Part shown: piece after piece, positions 18,650 to 28,363 of the stretch | Position numbering within the stretch: the first letter of the stretch is position 1 | Layout: each line of letters begins with the position of its first letter | Assembly (NCBI GenBank): GCA_023393375.1 | Contig: JAEWLI010000102.1 | Location: forward strand, 27,821 to 91,820 | Length of the DNA: 64,000 bases | From: Bacteroidota bacterium | GTDB taxonomy: Bacteria > Bacteroidota > Bacteroidia > Cytophagales > Cyclobacteriaceae | Direction: 5' to 3' | Position numbers and translations under genes: made by a program | The notes under the pieces: model-generated | Told to the model about the DNA's origin: nothing | The model's database searches: none | Seen by the model: the letters and a program-made list of their open reading frames with translations, nothing else

Positions 18650-19303
18650 TTAGTTTTTTCTTCTGGGACCACCACTCTTACTGCCATTGTATGGCCTTTT
18701 CTGTTGATGAGGTTGTGGTTTATTCCTTGGTCTTTCTTTTTGAGAGGAATCGAAGAGATGATTTGCCCTAACTTTATCGATATCTACTGTAAGTCGCCCG
18801 CCAGAAAGCTCACTGATATTTTCGGCAATTACTGAATCGTCTACATTTTCTTTGTTCCATGTGCTGTAGAAGCTTTTCATCAATTTACCAATAAAAAGGG
18901 TAATGTTTTCCTTTTCCTCTTCATTATCAGACTCTACTGCTTTTTTTATCATTAACAGTATGTTCTGACCATAATGCTTATACTTGATTCTATTAAGGTT
19001 GTATTTTAACCTCATGGGTTTTTTATACAAAGTATCTAAAGCAGGTTTTGGGAATGGGCCGTCTACATCTAGTTTGAAATCGGACATGATATACAGATCG
19101 TCCCATAGTTTTTGAGAATTTTCCCCGGGCAGGGTTTCTTTAATTGATGGATTGATTTGTTTCATCAATTCTATGGTAACATATGCATATTTGGTGCGGG
19201 TTTCTTTGTCGGGTATGGTATTTAAATAGCCGACAATTTTCTGAATATTTCTACCATATTCTTTTAAGACCAATGGAGGTCTTTTAACAGTTATTTCACT
19301 CAT
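18650..19303 (-). CDS. DUF4290 family protein
   Basis: 217 residues, matching the Bacteroidota-specific DUF4290 family. It starts MSEITVKRPPLVLKEYGRNIQKIV and is mostly alpha-helical (to about residue 165). The tail is basic, Pro/Gln/Lys-rich and disordered (RNKPQPHQQKRPYNGSK). It sits immediately upstream of murA, an arrangement I recall as conserved in the phylum, which hints at a link to cell-wall synthesis. No biochemical function is known. Likely cytosolic. Confidence 0.85.
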   Translation of the reverse strand: MSEITVKRPPLVLKEYGRNIQKIVGYLNTIPDKETRTKYAYVTIELMKQINPSIKETLPGENSQKLWDDLYIMSDFKLDVDGPFPKPALDTLYKKPMRLKYNLNRIKYKHYGQNILLMIKKAVESDNEEEKENITLFIGKLMKSFYSTWNKENVDDSVIAENISELSGGRLTVDIDKVRANHLFDSSQKERPRNKPQPHQQKRPYNGSKSGGPRRKN

Positions 19304-19485
19304 TTTAATATTAATATAATTATTTTTTTTATTTTCTATAAAAATTTACGAGCAGGAAAAATATAACCATAAAATCAGGTTGATAGTTTAACGCAGGTTT
19401 GCAAAAGTCATTGCTCTTTTTTAATTATGATTTTGGTTATGGGTTTAAATATCGCCTAAGCAAGGGACAAACAGCGTATATATTC

Positions 19486-21738
19486 TCAGTTTAATATTCT
19501 TAATTTGGCAAAAGTAAGCAATAAAGTTTTCTCTCCAAAATTATCAAAATTTACCATAGCTTTTCTATTGGCACCATCAAGATCCATTTTAACCACAACA
19601 CCGAAGCCAAATTTAGGATGCTCTACTTTCATACCGGCAGTTAACTGTGATGTGTCACTAGCTTCGAAATCAGCTGAAGGCGCATGAGGTTTTTGAACTA
19701 CGGGTTTCATGGCTGCTTTTTGAAACAGATTTCGTGGGTATGAAATATCCATTTGTGAGGATGATGGTTTGGGTGGGCTTGCCCACTTTTTGTTCATTTT
19801 GATGAATGAGGAGTCAATCTCTTCTAAAAACCGACTTGGTTCACACGTTTTTAAACGACCAAACCTGTAACGGGTATCCGCATAAGTCAGGAATAGTTTT
19901 TCCTGTGCCCTGGTTATCGCCACATAAAAAAGCCGGCGTTCTTCTTCCAAATCAGCCCTACTGGTGAGCATCATTTGGCTTGGAAATAAATCCTCTTCCA
20001 TTCCCACCACGTAAACATGCCGAAATTCAAGGCCTTTTGCCATGTGAATGGTCATTAGGGTAACCTTTTCCTCATCTTCATCATCTTTCTTTTCGGAGTC
20101 TACCCCTGTCATAAGAGAAATTTCCTGCAAGAAAGCAGATAAACTTTTATCTTCTACGTCTTCTGAATCCACAAATTCTTTGATGGCATTCAGCAATTCC
20201 TGAACGTTCTCATACCGGTTAAGACTTTCGACTGTTTTTTCGTCATAGAGCTCCTTAAGCAAACCCGAACGCTTGGCTATTTCGTTGGCAGCTTCAAAAG
20301 CATCCTTTTTCTCCACATCCAATTGGCAGCTTTTGATCAGGTTTACAAAATCATGTATTGCATTGGCAGCTCTGCCTCCAACAAATAAGTGGGCATTGTT
20401 TATGGCTTCCCAAATGGAAATGTTTTTCTCATCAGCCCCAACAATGACCTTATCAATTGACGAATCCCCAATCCCCCGTTTAGGTAAATTGATAATACGT
20501 CGCAATGATTGTTCATCATTGGTATTGATGGTATATTTCAAATAAGCCAGAAGGTCTTTAATTTCTTTTCTTTGGTAGAAGGAAAGACCACCCACGATTT
20601 TATATTTTATATTCATCCGCCTCAAGGCATCTTCCATTGACCGTGACTGGCTGTTGGTTCTGTATAAAATAGCTACTTCGCTGTTGCGAACCATTCTGTT
20701 CACTTTTTCTTCAAATATGGAGGAGGCGACCAATTTCCCTTCTTCACCATCCGAATTGGCCTTGATCAGTTCTACCAGTTCCCCTTGTGCATTGGATGTC
20801 CATACATTCTTACGAAGCTGAGCTGTATTTTTAAGGATAACAGAATTGGCAGCATTGACAATGGTTTGGGTAGATCGATAATTCTGCTCCAGTTTGATGA
20901 CCCTCAGGTCTGGAAAATGTTTTTCAAAGTTGAGGATGTTTTGAATATTAGCTCCACGGAAAGCATAAATACTCTGGGCATCATCGCCCACCACACAAAT
21001 ATTTTCCCTCACACTAGACAACATTTTCACAATCAGGTACTGAACAATGTTGGTATCCTGAAACTCATCTACCAGCACGTAATGAAACCGTTGTTGATAT
21101 TTATTGAGTACGTCTGTGTGATTTTTAAAGAGCAGATAAGTGTTAAAAAGAAGGTCATCAAAATCCATTGCATTAGCTTTGAAGCACCTTTCAGAATAAA
21201 TTTTATATATTTTGCCGATATCGGGACGGAGCGATTCCATATCATCGATCTGATAGACCGGATTGCTGTTGTATTCCCTCCAATCCACTAATTTGTTCTT
21301 GGCACTTGATATCTTACCAAAAACGATACTTGCTTTATACAACTTATCATCAAGACTAAGTTCTTTTACAATGGCTTTGATCAGTGATTTTGAATCGTCG
21401 CTGTCATAAATTGTAAAATTATTCGGATATCCAATTCTACCGGCTTCTATGCGTAGTATTTTGGCAAAAACTGAGTGAAAAGTGCCCATCCACAAGTTCC
21501 GGGCTTCCGTACCTACAACAGTTTCGATACGGTGGCGCATTTCCATCGCAGCTTTATTAGTAAAAGTGAGTGAAAGGATATTAAAAGGGTCAACATTTTT
21601 ACTCCGAATTAAATGGGCAATCCGATAAGTCAGCACCCTTGTTTTGCCAGAACCAGCCCCTGCTATGATCATTGTAGGTCCATCAGTGTTTATTACACCC
21701 TCCCGCTGCGGTTCATTTAAACAATCCAAATAATCCAT
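19486..21738 (-). CDS. ATP-dependent DNA helicase, UvrD/PcrA family
   Basis: 750 residues of superfamily 1A. Motifs in order: LNEPQREGV (Q motif), AGAGSGKTRVL (Walker A), SLTFTNKAA, VDEFQDTN (motif II), QNYRST, LMTIHMAKGLEF and EEERRLFYVAITRAQ (motif VI). A C-terminal Tudor-like domain (about 690-748, MKVEHPKFGFGVVVKMD) is typical of PcrA/UvrD and binds RNA polymerase in characterised members. It works in nucleotide excision repair and in clearing replication-transcription conflicts. The several frames seen on the opposite strand inside it are shadows. Confidence 0.95.
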   Translation of the reverse strand: MDYLDCLNEPQREGVINTDGPTMIIAGAGSGKTRVLTYRIAHLIRSKNVDPFNILSLTFTNKAAMEMRHRIETVVGTEARNLWMGTFHSVFAKILRIEAGRIGYPNNFTIYDSDDSKSLIKAIVKELSLDDKLYKASIVFGKISSAKNKLVDWREYNSNPVYQIDDMESLRPDIGKIYKIYSERCFKANAMDFDDLLFNTYLLFKNHTDVLNKYQQRFHYVLVDEFQDTNIVQYLIVKMLSSVRENICVVGDDAQSIYAFRGANIQNILNFEKHFPDLRVIKLEQNYRSTQTIVNAANSVILKNTAQLRKNVWTSNAQGELVELIKANSDGEEGKLVASSIFEEKVNRMVRNSEVAILYRTNSQSRSMEDALRRMNIKYKIVGGLSFYQRKEIKDLLAYLKYTINTNDEQSLRRIINLPKRGIGDSSIDKVIVGADEKNISIWEAINNAHLFVGGRAANAIHDFVNLIKSCQLDVEKKDAFEAANEIAKRSGLLKELYDEKTVESLNRYENVQELLNAIKEFVDSEDVEDKSLSAFLQEISLMTGVDSEKKDDEDEEKVTLMTIHMAKGLEFRHVYVVGMEEDLFPSQMMLTSRADLEEERRLFYVAITRAQEKLFLTYADTRYRFGRLKTCEPSRFLEEIDSSFIKMNKKWASPPKPSSSQMDISYPRNLFQKAAMKPVVQKPHAPSADFEASDTSQLTAGMKVEHPKFGFGVVVKMDLDGANRKAMVNFDNFGEKTLLLTFAKLRILN

Positions 21739-21981
21739 GATATGCCTTTGGTCTTTTAATAGAGAATTAGCTGTATTTATAATTAGAAGAAAATCAAAAT
21801 TAATAGAATTCTCTCAAAGATCATTTTATTTTTCATATTGATTTCACTTTCAAATGCCCAATGTCGGTCACAGAATGTTCATTAATGTACATATTAGTTG
21901 CCGTCTCATATCTGTAAGGCATTCCAATGCAAGGTTTATTTTTTGGCATTAAATTGGAAATAATTAGTTGAACAAAAATTT

Positions 21982-22680
21982 ATGGAAATGAAGAGTTTTT
22001 TAGTAATGTCAGTAATTGTTTTTTTCACTTCATGTGACACTCGGGTTGTGGCCCAGGAATACAATGATATTAGGCAGGTAAGCCATTTTTCTAAAATTAA
22101 AGTTCAACAGGGGATAGATGTATATCTGACCAGGTCGGACAATGAATCTATTAAAATTTCAACCAAAGGATACCATCCAGAAAATATTATAACTGAGGTT
22201 ATCGGGAATGAACTTCATATATACCGTGAAGGCAAGTCCTGGAATATGGGATACATTAAAGTATATGTTCATTATACTGAATTAACTTCTATTGAAGCAT
22301 CTGGAGGAAGTGATGTGGTAACGGAGAACCAACTGATAGCTGAAGAATTGTATTTAAAAGCCAGCGGTGGAAGCGATATAAAAATCGATATCAAAACCAG
22401 TTATCTGGAAGGTCATACATCAGGAGGATCCGATCTTCATTTGAAAGGGACTGCTGAAGTGATGAACGTAACCGCAAGTGGAGGGAGTGACATAAAAGGC
22501 AATGATTTGCTGTCGAAAAGAGGAATTATAAAAGTTTCCGGTGGATCAGATGCAGTTGTGTTTGTTTCTGATGAAATTGAAATCAATGCATCAGGAGGTA
22601 GTGATGTGTATGTTTCAGGTAATCCCAGGGTGAAAAATCTTAATAATGACCGGTCGTCAGATGTTTCGATCAGAAAATAA
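21982..22680 (+). CDS. DUF2807 (head GIN domain) lipoprotein
   Basis: 232 residues with a lipobox (SVIVFFTSC). Residues about 30-225 form the DUF2807 putative auto-transporter adhesin head region, a right-handed beta-helix. It shows six copies of a (A/S)(S)GGSD motif spaced about 18-25 residues, at turns of the helix: EASGGSDVV, KASGGSDIK, HTSGGSDLH, TASGGSDIK, KVSGGSDAV and NASGGSDVY. The regular Asp-ending turns could bind calcium or form an adhesive ladder; this is inference. Surface or periplasmic location is likely. It is divergent from the helicase gene. Confidence 0.88.
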   Translation: MEMKSFLVMSVIVFFTSCDTRVVAQEYNDIRQVSHFSKIKVQQGIDVYLTRSDNESIKISTKGYHPENIITEVIGNELHIYREGKSWNMGYIKVYVHYTELTSIEASGGSDVVTENQLIAEELYLKASGGSDIKIDIKTSYLEGHTSGGSDLHLKGTAEVMNVTASGGSDIKGNDLLSKRGIIKVSGGSDAVVFVSDEIEINASGGSDVYVSGNPRVKNLNNDRSSDVSIRK

Positions 22681-22832
22681 AAGTGTATTGCAGCCGAAAT
22701 CCTGTTTATAGAAGTTGATATCCAATTTAATAAAATTGCAAATAGCCATTTTTTAAAAATAACAAAAGCATATAAATTTTAGTTGAAATATCCTCATAAT
22801 TATTATTAATGTTTAGTTTAAACTCAGCAGTT

Positions 22833-23216
22833 ATGGAAAAACAAGATATTCAGCGGGTTATAGAAAATTATATTCAGGCATATAATACCTTTGATGTAGA
22901 TGGGATGCTTGCCAATATGGATGAAAAAGTAATCTTTAAAAATTTATCTAATGGAGAGACTACTTTAACTACTGCGGGTATTGATGGTTTCAAGAAACAG
23001 GCTCTTCAGGCAAAACCATTATTTAAGGAGCGGAAACAAACAATCACACACATGACTATTGATCATGATCAAGCAGAGGTAATTATTGAATTCAAAGCTG
23101 TTTTGGCTTCAGATTTTCCCAATGGATCAAAAGCAGGAGATAAATTATCTTTCAAAGGCAAATCTCTTTTCGAATTCCGGAATGGAAAAATCATATCACT
23201 TACAGATATTAGCTAA
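22833..23216 (+). CDS. SnoaL/NTF2-like family protein
   Basis: About 127 residues from the ATG at 22833 (MEKQDIQRVIENYIQAYNTFD); an in-frame ATG at 22809 would add eight residues of no family similarity. It has the NTF2-like cone fold pattern: an N-terminal helix, FDVDGMLANMDEKVIFKN, and strands ending FEFRNGKIISLTDIS. Proteins of this fold act as small enzymes or ligand-binding domains; no catalytic pair can be assigned. No signal peptide. It converges on rnfA with a 9-bp gap. Confidence 0.82.
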   Translation: MEKQDIQRVIENYIQAYNTFDVDGMLANMDEKVIFKNLSNGETTLTTAGIDGFKKQALQAKPLFKERKQTITHMTIDHDQAEVIIEFKAVLASDFPNGSKAGDKLSFKGKSLFEFRNGKIISLTDIS

Positions 23217-23225
23217 AATTTAATA

Positions 23226-23798
23226 CTATACAATACCTGTAAATCCCATAAAAGCCAATGAGAGCAATCCGGCCACCAGAAGGGCTGCCGGCATACCTTT
23301 CATTCCTTCGGGAAGATCCATCAATTCGAGTTGTTCACGGATACCTGCGAAAACGATCAAAGCCAGACTGAATCCTATGGCATGAGATATGGCAAAGACC
23401 ACTCCACCCATTAAGGTCAGTTCCTTAGCAAAGACAAGCAATGCCACACCCAGTATCGCGCAATTTGTTGTAATAAGCGGAAGGAATACCCCTAATGCCT
23501 GATATAATGCTGGGCTGACCTTTTTTAAAACGATCTCCACAATTTGCACAAGCGAGGCAATTACCAGAATGAATGCAATGGTTTGAAGATACTCCAATTC
23601 TAAAGGTACTAAAACAAATTGTTGGATCAGATAAGTTGCTGTGGTAGCTATGGTCATTACAAATAATACCGCTCCTCCCATGCCTACGGATGTAGAAATT
23701 CTACTGGATACACCTAAGAATGGACATACTCCCAGGAATTGTGTCAGTACGATATTGTTTACAAATATGGCTGAAATGACAATGATAAAATATTCCAT
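23226..23798 (-). CDS. rnfA: Electron transport complex subunit RnfA
   Basis: 190 residues, six transmembrane helices, homologous to NqrE. The conserved halves each hold a Cys: NNIVLTQFLGVCPFLGVS and LPLITTNCAILGVAL; in Rnf/Nqr these hold a membrane [2Fe-2S] cluster with RnfE. It is the last gene of the rseC-rnfBCDGEA operon. The complex couples ferredoxin/NAD+ electron transfer to Na+ or H+ movement across the inner membrane. Confidence 0.95.
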   Translation of the reverse strand: MEYFIIVISAIFVNNIVLTQFLGVCPFLGVSSRISTSVGMGGAVLFVMTIATTATYLIQQFVLVPLELEYLQTIAFILVIASLVQIVEIVLKKVSPALYQALGVFLPLITTNCAILGVALLVFAKELTLMGGVVFAISHAIGFSLALIVFAGIREQLELMDLPEGMKGMPAALLVAGLLSLAFMGFTGIV

Positions 23799-23809
23799 GA
23801 TTGTTAGAA

Positions 23810-24400
23810 TTAAGCTGTCTGTTTTCTTCTCAATTTGTTGATGACGGCTATTAAATAAGCCAATGCAATAAAAGCACCCGGAGCCAGAATAAACACCAAA
23901 ATACCGTCTCCTTCAATGAATTTTAAATTGAATATGGCTCCAGCTCCAAGAATTTCTCTTATGCCACCTAATAAAGTCAGTGCACCGGTAAAACCAACCC
24001 CCATCCCTAAACCATCCAATGTGGAGTCTGCCAGATTATTCTTTGAGGCAAATGCCTCAGCTCTTCCTAACACGATACAGTTTACTACTATCAAGGGAAT
24101 GAACAGGCCTAATTGCGCATGCAATACAGGCAGATAACCTGCCATGACCAGATCTACTACCGTTACAAATGAGGCAATAATGACTATAAATGTGGGAATT
24201 CTTACTTTGGCAGGAATCAGATTTTTCACCAGGGCCACAATAATACTTGACATGACCAGTACAAATGTAGTGGCAAGTCCCATTCCCATGCCGTTGATGG
24301 CTGAGGAAGTGACTGCTAATGTTGGGCACATACCCAAAAGCAATACAAATACCGGATTTTCCTTTATTAGTCCCTTTGTGAAAATTTTATTTTTGCTCAT
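23810..24400 (-). CDS. rnfE: Electron transport complex subunit RnfE
   Basis: The frame opens at 24487, but the conserved N-terminus is MSKNKIFTKGLIKENPVFVLLLG, whose ATG is at 24400; the earlier codons are rnfG sequence. 196 residues, six membrane helices, paralogous to RnfA. It carries the paired Cys segments LLGMCPTLAVTSSA and LFIPLIVVNCIVLGRAEAFA. It overlaps rnfG by 14 bp and is 11 bp from rnfA, so translation is tightly coupled. Confidence 0.94.
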   Translation of the reverse strand: MSKNKIFTKGLIKENPVFVLLLGMCPTLAVTSSAINGMGMGLATTFVLVMSSIIVALVKNLIPAKVRIPTFIVIIASFVTVVDLVMAGYLPVLHAQLGLFIPLIVVNCIVLGRAEAFASKNNLADSTLDGLGMGVGFTGALTLLGGIREILGAGAIFNLKFIEGDGILVFILAPGAFIALAYLIAVINKLRRKQTA

Positions 24401-24974
24401 GTTTTCCTCCTTCCTTGTAGGCTTGATAAGCCCTTTGTGCCGCATCGGTAAATGCACGTGAACTGATAGTAGCGGCGGTAATAGCATCTACCTCGCCACC
24501 ATCCTTTTTAACTTTTAACTGAAAACTTTCAGGATGAACACCCTGAAACTGATCCTTAAATTTAGGATCAGCCATTTTTGTACCTAAACCTGGTGTTTCT
24601 TTGTGTTCTAAAACCTCAATGTTATGAAATGATCCGTCGGTATTAAATCCAACCATAATCCAAACGTTTCCTGTAAATCCTTTTTTACTATAACTTCTGA
24701 TGGCAGATCCTACCAACAAACCATTTTTTAAGGCAGGATAAACCTCTAAACTGTCATATCCCTCATCTGAAGGTACTTTATACATCTCTTCGATCGGGTT
24801 GTTATCAAATTCTGGAAGTACCATTTTCAAGGCATCTGTTTTTTTTGCAAGTTTTGCTTTGGCAATGGGTTCTTTGGTCAGTTCATAAATATATCCCAAT
24901 GCTGTAGACGCCACTAATGTTACTATTAGCAATGTCAGCGTCATATTAATTAAAGTTGATTCTTTGTTAGCCAT
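24387..24974 (-). CDS. rnfG: Electron transport complex subunit RnfG (FMN-binding)
   Basis: About 195 residues from the ATG at 24974 (MANKESTLINMTLTLLIV); a TTG at 24989 is also open. One N-terminal membrane helix (about 8-29) anchors a periplasmic FMN domain. The covalent flavin site is DAITAATISSRAFTDA; the acceptor is the Thr of AAT. Most RnfG/NqrC proteins have SGAT or TGAT there; here the Gly is Ala, a small deviation. HKETPGLGTKM is the conserved core. An ApbE flavin transferase would be needed and is not in the window. Confidence 0.93.
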   Translation of the reverse strand: MANKESTLINMTLTLLIVTLVASTALGYIYELTKEPIAKAKLAKKTDALKMVLPEFDNNPIEEMYKVPSDEGYDSLEVYPALKNGLLVGSAIRSYSKKGFTGNVWIMVGFNTDGSFHNIEVLEHKETPGLGTKMADPKFKDQFQGVHPESFQLKVKKDGGEVDAITAATISSRAFTDAAQRAYQAYKEGGKHEQK

Positions 24975-25962
24975 TTTTTCTTGCTCCAAAGCGTTTTGGT
25001 TTAATATATTTATTAATTAGCGGGACAAATCCATTCATAATCAGAATAGCAAATGAAATACCCTCAGGATATGCCCCAAATACTCTGATCAGAACTGTAA
25101 TTACACCTATTCCAATACCAAATATGATCATCCCTTTTTTATACATTGGCGATGTTACATAATCTGTAGCCATATAAATTGCACTTAACAACACACCACC
25201 ACTAAGAAGATGAAATAAAGGGTTGGCAAATGCATCAGGATTAAATTTCCATAATATTCCGGTAAACAATGCGATAGATCCTAAAACCGCAAAGGGAATA
25301 TGCCAGGTAATCACTTTTCTAATCAGGAGATAAACTAGTCCCAATATTAAGGCAAGGGCAGATATTTCACCCAAACTTCCTCCGTGAAAGCCAAAGAAAG
25401 ATTCCAGATAACCTGGTAGTTTTTGCATGATCACAGTAGCCGATTCACCATTGGATAATCCCTCTTTCATGATCCCCAATGGTGTAGCTCCCGTAACACC
25501 ATCTAATTGAAGCCGGCTGGTGAGCGGTTCTGGCCATGAGGTCATTTGAACCGGAAAGGATATGAGTAGAAACACACGGCCTACCAGAGCAGGATTAAAT
25601 GGGTTTTTGCCTAAACCACCAAATGACATTTTAGCAACACCAATTGCGATGAGGCTTCCAAAAATGACTATTCCAACTGGTAAATTTGAAGGCAGGTTAA
25701 AAGCCAATAACAAACCTGTTAATATGGCAGAACCATCCGTAACGGTTGGTTGTACTTTTATCAAATACTTTTGAATGGTATATTCGAAAAATACGCACGC
25801 CAAAACCGCAATCAAAGTCACTTTTAGTGCCCCAATTCCGAAGACATACAATGAAACACCCAGTGCCGGGGTCAATGCCAAAATCACATCGAACATAATA
25901 CGCTGTGCTGTTTGCGTGGCATGTATGTGTGGAGAAGGCGATACAGTTAATAATGAGCTCAT
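24967..25962 (-). CDS. rnfD: Electron transport complex subunit RnfD
   Basis: The start is the ATG at 25962 (MSSLLTVSPSPHIHATQTAQ), the conserved RnfD N-terminus; it overlaps the rnfC stop as ATGA. The longer open frame to 26076 is rnfC sequence. 331 residues with about nine or ten membrane helices. The flavin attachment motif is DGVTGATPLGIMKEG, with FMN on the Thr of GAT. Membrane subunit that, with RnfG, forms the flavin chain of the complex. Confidence 0.95.
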   Translation of the reverse strand: MSSLLTVSPSPHIHATQTAQRIMFDVILALTPALGVSLYVFGIGALKVTLIAVLACVFFEYTIQKYLIKVQPTVTDGSAILTGLLLAFNLPSNLPVGIVIFGSLIAIGVAKMSFGGLGKNPFNPALVGRVFLLISFPVQMTSWPEPLTSRLQLDGVTGATPLGIMKEGLSNGESATVIMQKLPGYLESFFGFHGGSLGEISALALILGLVYLLIRKVITWHIPFAVLGSIALFTGILWKFNPDAFANPLFHLLSGGVLLSAIYMATDYVTSPMYKKGMIIFGIGIGVITVLIRVFGAYPEGISFAILIMNGFVPLINKYIKPKRFGARKNG

Positions 25963-27332
25963 TTCTTTTGTCTTTCCCTGATAATTTTTCCAACAGTTGA
26001 TTTTCCAAGCCTTACGTAATCGAGAATGGGTTGCCCCGATGGACATGTATATGCACATGATCCACATTCTATGCAATCCATCACATATTCCTGTTCCGCC
26101 TTATCATAGAATTGTTTTTTAGATAAAACCATCAATAGGTATGGCTCAAGTCCCATAGGACAAACAGAAACACAACCACCACAACGAATACATGGCACCA
26201 CTTCTGGTCTTTTGGCTTCTTTTTCAGGAATAAGAAGAATCCCTGAAGTCCCTTTGGCAATTGGAATATCTGTGGAACTGATAGCTTTACCCATCATAGG
26301 CCCTCCACTGATAATCTTTCCGGTATTTTCGGGTAAACCACCAGATGCTTCTATTAAATGTGCTATGGGAGTGCCAATTCTTACCAGAAAGTTACCGGGA
26401 TTGGACACAGATTTTCCGGTAATAGTGACTACCCGTTCTATTAATGGTTTGTTCTTTTGAATGGCTTCATACACCGCAAACACTGTCCCTACATTGTGCA
26501 CTACTGCACCCACATCAATAGGTAATGCTCCGGAAGGTACTTCTTTTTTTGTTAAAGCATTGATCAGTTGTTTTTCCCCTCCCTGGGGATACTGAACTTT
26601 CAATCCTTGTACATCAATTCCAGAATATCTATTTGCCAATTCCCTCATGTTGTGAATTGCATCGGGTTTATTATTTTCAATACCAATGATTGCTTTTTCT
26701 ACCTGTAGTGCCTTCATCAATAAGCGGATGCCCACCATGATTTCAGCCCCTTTTTCCAACATCAAACGATGATCGGCAGTTAGGTAAGGCTCACATTCCA
26801 CACCATTGATGATGAGTATTTCCGCCTTTTTTCCTTTGGGAGGCGATAATTTGATGTGTGAAGGGAAAGTAGCCCCACCCAAACCCACAATACCTGCCTC
26901 GAGAATTTTTTTTATGATTTCCTCTGGAGTGAGGTCAAAATCTTCTTTTAAATCCGGTGTCAGGTCAATGCCCTCTTCCCACTCATCACCACTTACTTTG
27001 ATGGTGATAGCCATTCTTTTGTAACCCGTCGAATCCAAGGCTTCTTCCACTTTGGTTACCATTCCGGATACCGAAGAATGAATATTGGCTGAAACAAAAC
27101 CTTCACTTCGTGCGATAATTTGGCCAGTTTTCACCTTTTCTTTTTTATCGACAAGGGGTTTAGCTGGTACACCAATGTGTTGGGAAATAGGTATGGTGAC
27201 AGTTGAAGGCAGTGAAAGTTTTGTAATGCCCACCCCAGCAGAAAGCTTATTATCGGATGGATGTATGCCACCCATTTCAAAGGTTTTTGCCTTTCCATTG
27301 GTAAATCCAAATATCTTACTGATCTGCACCAT
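25959..27332 (-). CDS. rnfC: Electron transport complex subunit RnfC
   Basis: 457 residues. N-terminal RnfC barrel-sandwich domain (GGIHPSDNKLSAG), an NADH/FMN-binding Rossmann-like domain (GLGGATFPSHIKLSPPKG, INGVECEPYLTADH), a SLBB domain, and two C-terminal 4Fe-4S motifs: CIRCGGCVSVCPMGLEP and CIECGSCAYTCPSGQP. This is the peripheral NAD+/NADH-reacting subunit. It overlaps rnfB by 17 bp and rnfD by 4 bp. The length is close to that of compact RnfC proteins, without the long repeat tail of E. coli RsxC. Confidence 0.95.
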   Translation of the reverse strand: MVQISKIFGFTNGKAKTFEMGGIHPSDNKLSAGVGITKLSLPSTVTIPISQHIGVPAKPLVDKKEKVKTGQIIARSEGFVSANIHSSVSGMVTKVEEALDSTGYKRMAITIKVSGDEWEEGIDLTPDLKEDFDLTPEEIIKKILEAGIVGLGGATFPSHIKLSPPKGKKAEILIINGVECEPYLTADHRLMLEKGAEIMVGIRLLMKALQVEKAIIGIENNKPDAIHNMRELANRYSGIDVQGLKVQYPQGGEKQLINALTKKEVPSGALPIDVGAVVHNVGTVFAVYEAIQKNKPLIERVVTITGKSVSNPGNFLVRIGTPIAHLIEASGGLPENTGKIISGGPMMGKAISSTDIPIAKGTSGILLIPEKEAKRPEVVPCIRCGGCVSVCPMGLEPYLLMVLSKKQFYDKAEQEYVMDCIECGSCAYTCPSGQPILDYVRLGKSTVGKIIRERQKK

Positions 27333-28359
27333 TTTCCTTTTTGTTTAAATCACTGGCCGAATCCGGGCTATCTATATTTTCTGTTTTGGGTTTTATTTTC
27401 ACCATTGGCGAAGGTTTTTTCGGTCTAACCGCCTGCTCCTTGATCATTTCCACCACATCTACTACTTCAGAGGTTGTTGTGGGAGCATTATTCTCGGTAC
27501 TTGTGTCTTTTTTGACTAATTTTTCAGGTTTTTCCTTTTTAGGAGGAAAGTTGATTTCATGAATGGAATGCGTTGGGCAAACATCCACGCATTTTCTGCA
27601 AAGCTTACATTTCTCATAATCTATAAAAGCCAGCACATTTTCTACTGTAATTGCGTCGAATTTACACTCATCCACACATTTTGAGCAACCGATACAGGCT
27701 ACTTCACAGCTTTTTCTTGCGGGTCCTGCTTTGTCTTCATTTATACAAGCCACATAAATTCGGCGGTTTTTCTTCCCTTGTGGCCATAGCTGGATAATGT
27801 CTTTAGGGCAGGCTTTTACACAAGCATTACAAGCCGTACATTTATCCTCAATTACAACAGGCAGGCCAGTTTTCTCGTCCATATACATGGCTTCGAAATC
27901 ACAGGCATCTACACATTCACCCATCCCCACACATCCATAGGCACAACCGGTATCACCTCCGTACAAGCTGGAAGCGATGGTGCAGGATGAAGCACCATCA
28001 TAAATATTGGTCTTTTTCCTGTATTCAAATGAACCTGAACAACGTACCACAGCAATATACGGCTCTTTTTCCTCAATGTGTTTACCGAGGATACCACCTA
28101 CTTTCTGCATGGTATCATTGCCACCAACAGGACAGTTTAGTTCGGAAAAATCTTCTGCTTTCACACATGCTTCCGCAAAAGCACGGCAACCGGGATAACC
28201 ACATCCGCCACAATTGGTATTAGGTAAAGTATTTTCAACCGCATCGATTCGGGGATCTTCAATCACTTTAAACTTTTGTGCTACCACATAAAGTATCACA
28301 GCGGCAACGATGCCTAAAGATGAAAGAAAGATAATTGTATATATTAAGGTCTGACTCAT
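27316..28359 (-). CDS. rnfB: Electron transport complex subunit RnfB (polyferredoxin)
   Basis: 347 residues. One N-terminal membrane helix (about 4-26) is followed by the Fe-S (4Cys) domain with CGGCGYPGC. Further ferredoxin motifs follow: CVGMGECVDAC, CTACNACVKACP, CIGCSKCVDEC and CKLCRKCVDVCP. After about residue 270 there is a Lys/Pro/Thr-rich, cluster-free tail of 70-80 residues not needed for the Fe-S chain. RnfB receives electrons from ferredoxin. It starts 4 bp after the rseC stop. Confidence 0.94.
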   Translation of the reverse strand: MSQTLIYTIIFLSSLGIVAAVILYVVAQKFKVIEDPRIDAVENTLPNTNCGGCGYPGCRAFAEACVKAEDFSELNCPVGGNDTMQKVGGILGKHIEEKEPYIAVVRCSGSFEYRKKTNIYDGASSCTIASSLYGGDTGCAYGCVGMGECVDACDFEAMYMDEKTGLPVVIEDKCTACNACVKACPKDIIQLWPQGKKNRRIYVACINEDKAGPARKSCEVACIGCSKCVDECKFDAITVENVLAFIDYEKCKLCRKCVDVCPTHSIHEINFPPKKEKPEKLVKKDTSTENNAPTTTSEVVDVVEMIKEQAVRPKKPSPMVKIKPKTENIDSPDSASDLNKKENGADQ

Positions 28360-28363
28360 TCTT

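Noticed and set aside
20785..21291. 168-codon plus-strand frame
   Set aside because: Lies wholly inside the helicase gene on the other strand and shows no family motif.
24144..24461. 105-codon plus-strand frame opposite rnfE/rnfG
   Set aside because: Hydrophobic shadow of membrane-protein codons.
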